Origin: Enterococcus phoeniculicola ATCC BAA-412
GTDB lineage: Bacteria; Bacillota; Bacilli; Lactobacillales; Enterococcaceae
Assembly: GCF_000407505.1 (NCBI RefSeq)
Contig: NZ_ASWE01000001.1
Span: forward strand, 555,324-619,323
Length of the DNA: 64,000 nucleotides
Direction: 5' to 3'
Shown here: positions 59,645 to 64,000 of the stretch, piece after piece
How the letters are laid out: each line of letters starts with the position of its first letter
How positions within the stretch are numbered: position 1 is the stretch's first letter
Made by a program: the position numbers and the translations under genes
Notes under the pieces: generated by a model
What the model saw: only the letters and a program-made list of their open reading frames with translations
What the model was told of the DNA's origin: nothing
The model's database searches: none

Positions 59645-60729
59645 AACGTCAATTAGGAGTATCTGTTTATCCAGACCACAGTGATGTGGCAAAAGACAAA
59701 GCGTATTTAAAAAAAGCAAGTGAATGTGGATTTACACGTATTTTTATGAGTATGCTTGAAGTAACAGAAGGAAAAGAAGTTGTAAAAGCAAAGTTTCAAG
59801 ACCTGATTTCTTACGCAAAAGAGTTAGGGTTTGAAACGATATTAGATGTGGCACCTACTATTTTTGATGAGCTGCAAATTTCATACGACGATATGACCTT
59901 CTTCCATGAAGTTGGGGCAGATGGTATTCGATTAGATGTTGGCTTTGATGGAAATAAAGAAGCGATGTTAACTTTCAATCCTTTTGGTTTAGCAGTAGAA
60001 TTAAATATGAGTAATGATGTTGCGTATTTAGATAATATTTTAACGTATCAAGCAAATAAACCTTTTTTATATGGTTGTCATAATTTTTATCCGCAAGAAG
60101 GAACAGCCTTACCTTATGATTTCTTTGAAAGCTGTAGTATTCGTTTTAAAAAGGAAGGACTTCGCACAGCAGCCTTTGTTTCTTCACAAGTGGGAACTGT
60201 TGGACCATGGGATGTGAATGATGGCTTACCAACATTAGAAGCTCACCGACATTTAGCTGTAGATGTAGCAGCAAAACACCTGTTTGCTACAGGATTAATT
60301 GATGATGTAGTGATTGGGAATGCTTATGCATCTGATGAGGAATTAGAAGCAATGGGTGCTTTAAATCGTTATCAAACAGAGTTGACGATTGAGTTTGTAC
60401 CAGAAGTAAATGAGGTTGAAAAAGCGATTGTTTTGAATGAACAGCATTTTCGTCGTGGAGATATTACGCATCAGGTAGTTCGATCAACGGAAGTTCGAAA
60501 AAAATACAAGCATGAAGAAAATACACCACATAACCATACAGAAGAGTTTCAAGTAGGGGATGTAGTGATTGGAAATGATACGTTTGGAAAATACAAAAAT
60601 GAGTTGCAGATTGTTTTAGAGCCGCATACAGATAACAGAAAAAACAAGGTTGGACAAGTTACTGAGGCAGAACGTATTTTACTGCCATTTATTAAACCTT
60701 GGACGAAATTCAAATTTACGGAGAAGTAA
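59641..60729 (+). CDS. MupG/DUF871 family phosphoglycosidase
   Basis: 362 residues. It has an N-terminal TIM-barrel domain (residues ~1-240; GVSVYPDHSDVAKDKAYLKKASECGFTRIFMSM at the start) and a C-terminal ~110-residue beta domain. This is the DUF871 family, whose studied member MupG cleaves 6-phospho-MurNAc-GlcNAc. The position after a PTS EIIC suits hydrolysis of a phosphorylated disaccharide or glycoside. Which one is unknown. Confidence 0.85.
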   Translation: MKRQLGVSVYPDHSDVAKDKAYLKKASECGFTRIFMSMLEVTEGKEVVKAKFQDLISYAKELGFETILDVAPTIFDELQISYDDMTFFHEVGADGIRLDVGFDGNKEAMLTFNPFGLAVELNMSNDVAYLDNILTYQANKPFLYGCHNFYPQEGTALPYDFFESCSIRFKKEGLRTAAFVSSQVGTVGPWDVNDGLPTLEAHRHLAVDVAAKHLFATGLIDDVVIGNAYASDEELEAMGALNRYQTELTIEFVPEVNEVEKAIVLNEQHFRRGDITHQVVRSTEVRKKYKHEENTPHNHTEEFQVGDVVIGNDTFGKYKNELQIVLEPHTDNRKNKVGQVTEAERILLPFIKPWTKFKFTEK

Positions 60730-60752
60730 GTATTAGAAAAGTAGGGATAGAT

Positions 60753-61859
60753 ATGTTGGATTTAGTAATCAAACGAGCGACACTAATAGATGGAACAATG
60801 ATTGATATCGGGATAAAAGAAAAGAAAATAGTCACAATTAAAGAAGAAATTACAGATGAATCCAAAGAAATACTTGTTTTGGATTCTGATGTTTTTCTTT
60901 CAGCAGGATGGATTGATGATCATGTCCATTGCTTTGAAAAAATGAATCTTTATTATGATTATCCAGATCAGATTGGCGTGGAAAAAGGTGTGACAACCGT
61001 TATTGATGCAGGAACAACAGGTGCAGAAAATATTCATGAATTTTATACGCTTGCCCAAGAGGCGAAAACGAATGTCCTGGCTTTAGTAAACATTTCTAAG
61101 TGGGGGATTGTAGAACAAGATGAATTAGCTGATTTATCTAAAGTGAAAGAAGCCCTTGTAAAAAAAGCGCTTCATGATCTACCAGATTTTATCGTTGGAA
61201 TTAAAGCACGAATGAGTAAGACGGTAATTGGGGACAACGGCATTACTCCTTTAGAAATGGCGAAGAAAATACAAGCAGAAAACAAACATCTGCCACTTAT
61301 GGTTCATGTGGGGTCTGCACCGCCGGAACTTGAAGAAATATTATCAGTGATGGAAAAAGGCGATGTACTTACTCATTGCTTTAACGGGAAGATAAACGGC
61401 ATTTTAGATACGGAGTCAGACACAATTAAACCATTTGTTTGGGATGCTTATAATAAAGGAATCATTTTTGATATTGGTCACGGAACAGATAGTTTTAATT
61501 TTCATGTAGCACAGACGGCTCTTCGTGAAGAGATGAAAGCCACTTCCATCAGTACGGATATTTATATCCGTAATCGAACAAATGGTCCAGTGTATGATAT
61601 GGCGACAACGATGGAAAAACTTTTTGTAGTAGGATATTCATGGGAAGAGATTCTGGAAAAAATTACAGAAGTGCCAGCAAACAACTTTGGTCTTAAAAAT
61701 AAAGGGAAAATTCAAACCGGCTATGACGCGGACTTTACTGTATTTAAGATTGAAGACAAAGAAAAAGTGCTGACAGATTCTAATGGATTTACACGAACAA
61801 CAACACAGCAAATCACACCAGTGAAGACCATCATCGGAGGGGTTATTTATGACAATTAG
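60753..61859 (+). CDS. Amidohydrolase/deacetylase family metallohydrolase
   Basis: 368 residues from ATG 60753 (the ATG at 60699 lies inside the previous gene). Metal-binding and catalytic segments of the amidohydrolase superfamily: DDHVHCF near residue 54, carboxylated-Lys region GIKARMSKT near residue 151, MVHVGSAPP near residue 187, THCFNGK near residue 209, STDIYIRN near residue 269 (catalytic Asp). Proteins of this type occur beside DgaE/DgaF genes in enterococci and may remove an N-acyl group from an amino-sugar acid. The substrate is not known. Confidence 0.85.
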   Translation: MLDLVIKRATLIDGTMIDIGIKEKKIVTIKEEITDESKEILVLDSDVFLSAGWIDDHVHCFEKMNLYYDYPDQIGVEKGVTTVIDAGTTGAENIHEFYTLAQEAKTNVLALVNISKWGIVEQDELADLSKVKEALVKKALHDLPDFIVGIKARMSKTVIGDNGITPLEMAKKIQAENKHLPLMVHVGSAPPELEEILSVMEKGDVLTHCFNGKINGILDTESDTIKPFVWDAYNKGIIFDIGHGTDSFNFHVAQTALREEMKATSISTDIYIRNRTNGPVYDMATTMEKLFVVGYSWEEILEKITEVPANNFGLKNKGKIQTGYDADFTVFKIEDKEKVLTDSNGFTRTTTQQITPVKTIIGGVIYDN

Positions 61860-62940
61860 CTATCAAAAATTTGGTTTAAAAGAAGTAATTAATGCATCGG
61901 GCCGCATGACGATTTTAGGCGTTTCAAAGGTTTCAGAAACTGTCTTATCAGCGCAGCGCTTTGGAGGAGAACACTTTTTTGAAATGGCGGATTTGAGTGA
62001 AAAAACAGGGGCGTACATTGCAAACCTATTAGCGGTGGAAGATGCACAAATTGTTTCTTCGGCATCTGCTGGCATTGCTCAAAGTGTAGCGGCAATTATT
62101 GGTCAAGGAAGCAGCTATCATGCGTATCATCCTTACACAGAGAAAGTGACAAAACGAGAAATTATTCTACCAAAAGGGCACAATGTTGATTATGGAACAC
62201 CGGTTGAGGTGATGGTTCAACAAGGTGGCGGAACGGTAATTGAAGCAGGCTATGCGAATATGTGTGCACCCGAGCATATTGAAATGATGATTACTGAACA
62301 AACAGCCGCTATTCTCTATATCAAGAGCCATCATACGGTTCAAAAAAGCATGCTGACAGTTGCGCAGGCTGCCAAAGTAGCAAAAGCACATCAGTTGCCA
62401 TTAATTGTGGATGCAGCAGCAGAAGAAGACTTGTTTGCCTATATCAAGGATGGTGCTGATTTAGTCATCTATTCTGGAGCAAAAGCAATTGAGGGACCTA
62501 GTGCAGGACTTGTAATTGGGAAAAAGAAGTATATCCAGTGGGTACGTCTGCAAGGAAAAGGAATTGGACGTGCAATGAAGATTGGTAAAGACAACATACT
62601 AGGATTTACCCAAGCAATTGAAGATTATTTATCAAACGGAACGGAATCAGGAGAGGCAATGAAAGCCAGATTGACCCCGTTTGTCGAGCGGATAAACGAG
62701 ATTGATGGCTTAACTGCCAGCATTGTTCAAGACGGCGCAGGTCGAGAGATTTATCGTGGAAGCGTAAAAGTAAATGGGCGGAAAAATGCCAAGGAAGTCA
62801 TTTCTGAGCTGAAGGAAAAAGACCCAGCTGTTTATACACGTGAATATCAAGCAAACAATGGAATTATCGAGTTTGATATCCGTTCTGTAAACGAAGAAGA
62901 AATGAAGAAAATCGTCACTCGATTAGAAGAAATTATGTAA
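61849..62940 (+). CDS. dgaE: DgaE-family PLP-dependent ammonia lyase
   Basis: 363 residues, SelA-like fold type I PLP enzyme. The Schiff-base lysine is in IYSGAKAIEGPSAGLVIG near residue 212, and IVDAAAEEDLFAYI near residue 185 holds the PLP-contacting Asp. In Salmonella DgaE converts D-glucosaminate 6-phosphate to 2-keto-3-deoxy-6-phosphogluconate and NH3. It overlaps the upstream gene by 11 bp with GGAGG inside it, and is followed by the dgaF homologue, so the assignment rests on both sequence and context. Confidence 0.87.
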   Translation: MTISYQKFGLKEVINASGRMTILGVSKVSETVLSAQRFGGEHFFEMADLSEKTGAYIANLLAVEDAQIVSSASAGIAQSVAAIIGQGSSYHAYHPYTEKVTKREIILPKGHNVDYGTPVEVMVQQGGGTVIEAGYANMCAPEHIEMMITEQTAAILYIKSHHTVQKSMLTVAQAAKVAKAHQLPLIVDAAAEEDLFAYIKDGADLVIYSGAKAIEGPSAGLVIGKKKYIQWVRLQGKGIGRAMKIGKDNILGFTQAIEDYLSNGTESGEAMKARLTPFVERINEIDGLTASIVQDGAGREIYRGSVKVNGRKNAKEVISELKEKDPAVYTREYQANNGIIEFDIRSVNEEEMKKIVTRLEEIM

Positions 62941-62980
62941 AATAGATAACTGTAGAAAACAACTAAGGGAGAGAATTATT

Positions 62981-63721
62981 ATGTCACTAACACCAAATTA
63001 TCTAGAAAACCGTATCTGTTTAAATGTTTTAGCTAACTCTGTAGAAAATGCAAAAGCTTGCTATGAAGCGGCAGAAGGGCATGTTGTTTTAGGCGTGCTA
63101 TCAAAAAATTATGAAACAGATGAAGCAGCAATTGAAGACATGAAACGTTATCAAGAAGCAACAAATAATGCACTGTCAGTTGGCCTAGGTGCAGGAGATC
63201 CAAATCAAAGTCAAATGGTTTCACGCCTTTCAGGTGTTTTACAGCCGCAACACGTCAACCAAGTATTCACTGGAGTGGGCACTTCTCGCGCATTACTAGG
63301 TCAAGACGAAACCATTATTAACGGATTAGTTTCACCTACTGGGAAAGTGGGAATCGTGAATATTGCCACAGGACCTTTAAGCTCTAAAGCGCCTGCTGGT
63401 GAAGTGAGTATTGAAACAGCTATTAAACTATTAAAAGACATGGGCGGAAGTTCAATCAAATATTTCCCAATGAAAGGGTTAGCTCATAAAGAAGAGTACA
63501 AAGCAGTAGCGGAAGCTTGCGCAAAATATGATTTTTATTTGGAACCAACGGGTGGAATTGATTTAGAGAACTTTGAAGAAATCGTTCAAATCGCAGTGGA
63601 TGCGGGCGTGAAAAAGATTATTCCACATGTATACAGCTCAGTAATCGATAAAGAAACCGGTGATACAAAGGTAGAAGATGTAAAAGCATTGGTTGAAATG
63701 ATGAAAAATACGTTAAAATAA
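62981..63721 (+). CDS. dgaF: DgaF-type 2-keto-3-deoxy-6-phosphogluconate aldolase
   Basis: 246 residues. The Schiff-base Lys lies in GGSSIKYFPMKGL near residue 160, and LEPTGGIDLENFEEIVQIA near residue 187 is the phosphate-binding loop of this aldolase branch. It splits KDGP into pyruvate and glyceraldehyde 3-phosphate. RBS AGGGAGAG upstream. It follows dgaE by 40 bp and the kinase begins 13 bp after it. Confidence 0.88.
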   Translation: MSLTPNYLENRICLNVLANSVENAKACYEAAEGHVVLGVLSKNYETDEAAIEDMKRYQEATNNALSVGLGAGDPNQSQMVSRLSGVLQPQHVNQVFTGVGTSRALLGQDETIINGLVSPTGKVGIVNIATGPLSSKAPAGEVSIETAIKLLKDMGGSSIKYFPMKGLAHKEEYKAVAEACAKYDFYLEPTGGIDLENFEEIVQIAVDAGVKKIIPHVYSSVIDKETGDTKVEDVKALVEMMKNTLK

Positions 63722-63734
63722 AGAGGGAATTTAG

Positions 63735-64000
63735 ATGAAAGTTGCAGCCTTTGGTGAAGTCATGCTTCGCTTAACACCACCGGAATTTCTATTGTTGGAA
63801 CAAACACGTTCTTTGAGAATGGAGTACACAGGCACAGGCGTAAATATTATGAGTAATCTCGCTCATTTTGGAATAGAAAGCTATCTTGTTACTACGCTTC
63901 CTGATAATCGAATTGGAGGAGCAGCAAGAGCAAATCTTCGTCAGCTAGGAATTCAAGATACCTTTATCCAACAAAAACATCAGCATTTAGGGACTTATTT
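63735..64000 (+). CDS. PfkB family sugar kinase, KDG kinase-like (3'-truncated)
   Basis: Only the first 88 codons lie in the window; the frame is open to the edge. KVAAFGEVMLRLTPP at the start, GTGVNIMSNLAHFGIESYLVTTLPDN near residue 33 and GGAARANLRQLGI near residue 62 fit ribokinase-family 2-keto-3-deoxygluconate kinases. It would phosphorylate free KDG to feed the aldolase upstream. AGAGGGAA lies before the ATG. Confidence 0.85.
   Translation, partial: MKVAAFGEVMLRLTPPEFLLLEQTRSLRMEYTGTGVNIMSNLAHFGIESYLVTTLPDNRIGGAARANLRQLGIQDTFIQQKHQHLGTY

Noticed and set aside
1-64000. Mobile elements, CRISPR arrays, tRNA or rRNA genes
   Set aside because: No transposase or integrase frames, no regularly spaced repeats and no tRNA cloverleaf or rRNA signature were recognised on either strand.

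Overview
The window looks like a chromosome segment of a low-GC Lactobacillales bacterium, most likely Enterococcus or a close relative. The reasons are the AT-rich sequence, strong AGGAGG ribosome binding sites, sigma-A promoters, a high density of PTS operons, DUF5067/5068-type lipoproteins and DUF960. The species cannot be fixed from sequence alone. I see no rRNA, tRNA, CRISPR array, phage or insertion sequence. This is ordinary chromosome, rich in carbohydrate import and small regulatory units.

Layout. 1-5.4 kb: end of a sugar ABC importer (binding protein, two permeases, no ATPase) with a small membrane protein and a DUF4965/GtaA-type protein. 5.8-11.5 kb: DUF3784 protein, MFS-like protein, AraC regulator divergent from a GH29 fucosidase, CPBP protease, AAA ATPase. 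11.7-14.5 kb: TfoX C-terminal protein; LysR regulator with a flavodoxin, cupin and carboxymuconolactone-decarboxylase-like operon. 14.6-19.8 kb: deoC divergent from a mannose-family PTS, manA and GntR operon; both promoters carry the same palindrome. 19.8-26.7 kb: membrane protein, an M20 / MFS / M20 operon, and a divergent AraC regulator fused to a GH39-like domain. 27.2-32.9 kb: a cell-envelope cluster of lipoproteins and small membrane proteins, with two copies of one membrane domain. 33-35.2 kb: MarR-controlled flavin monooxygenase and FMN reductase. 35.2-40 kb: a gene-poor kilobase, a yybP-ykoY (Mn2+) riboswitch, a KUP potassium transporter and a CNNM/CorC-type protein. 40-50.7 kb: housekeeping and small accessory genes (GNAT, MATE, DUF960, ribosomal L25, XRE regulator, RsuA, YjjG, uridine kinase, OsmC, Gfo/Idh, GNAT, Nudix, MarR, YbaK).

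50.9-57.4 kb is a complete L-ascorbate operon: divergent DeoR regulator, ulaG, EIIA, EIIC, EIIB, ulaD, ulaE and ulaF. It should take ascorbate to xylulose 5-phosphate. It is followed by a strong candidate for a free-standing structured small RNA (about 57519-57715) that I could not assign to a family.

58-64 kb is a cre-controlled operon: an orphan EIIC, a small membrane protein, a MupG-like phosphoglycosidase, an amidohydrolase, a DgaE-type ammonia lyase, a DgaF-type aldolase and a PfkB kinase cut by the window edge. Together these suggest catabolism of an amino-sugar acid or amino-sugar glycoside through 2-keto-3-deoxy-6-phosphogluconate to pyruvate and glyceraldehyde 3-phosphate. The points most worth a second look are the unassigned RNA, the Mn2+ riboswitch in front of a potassium transporter, the paired operators at deoC/PTS, and the amino-sugar-acid operon.
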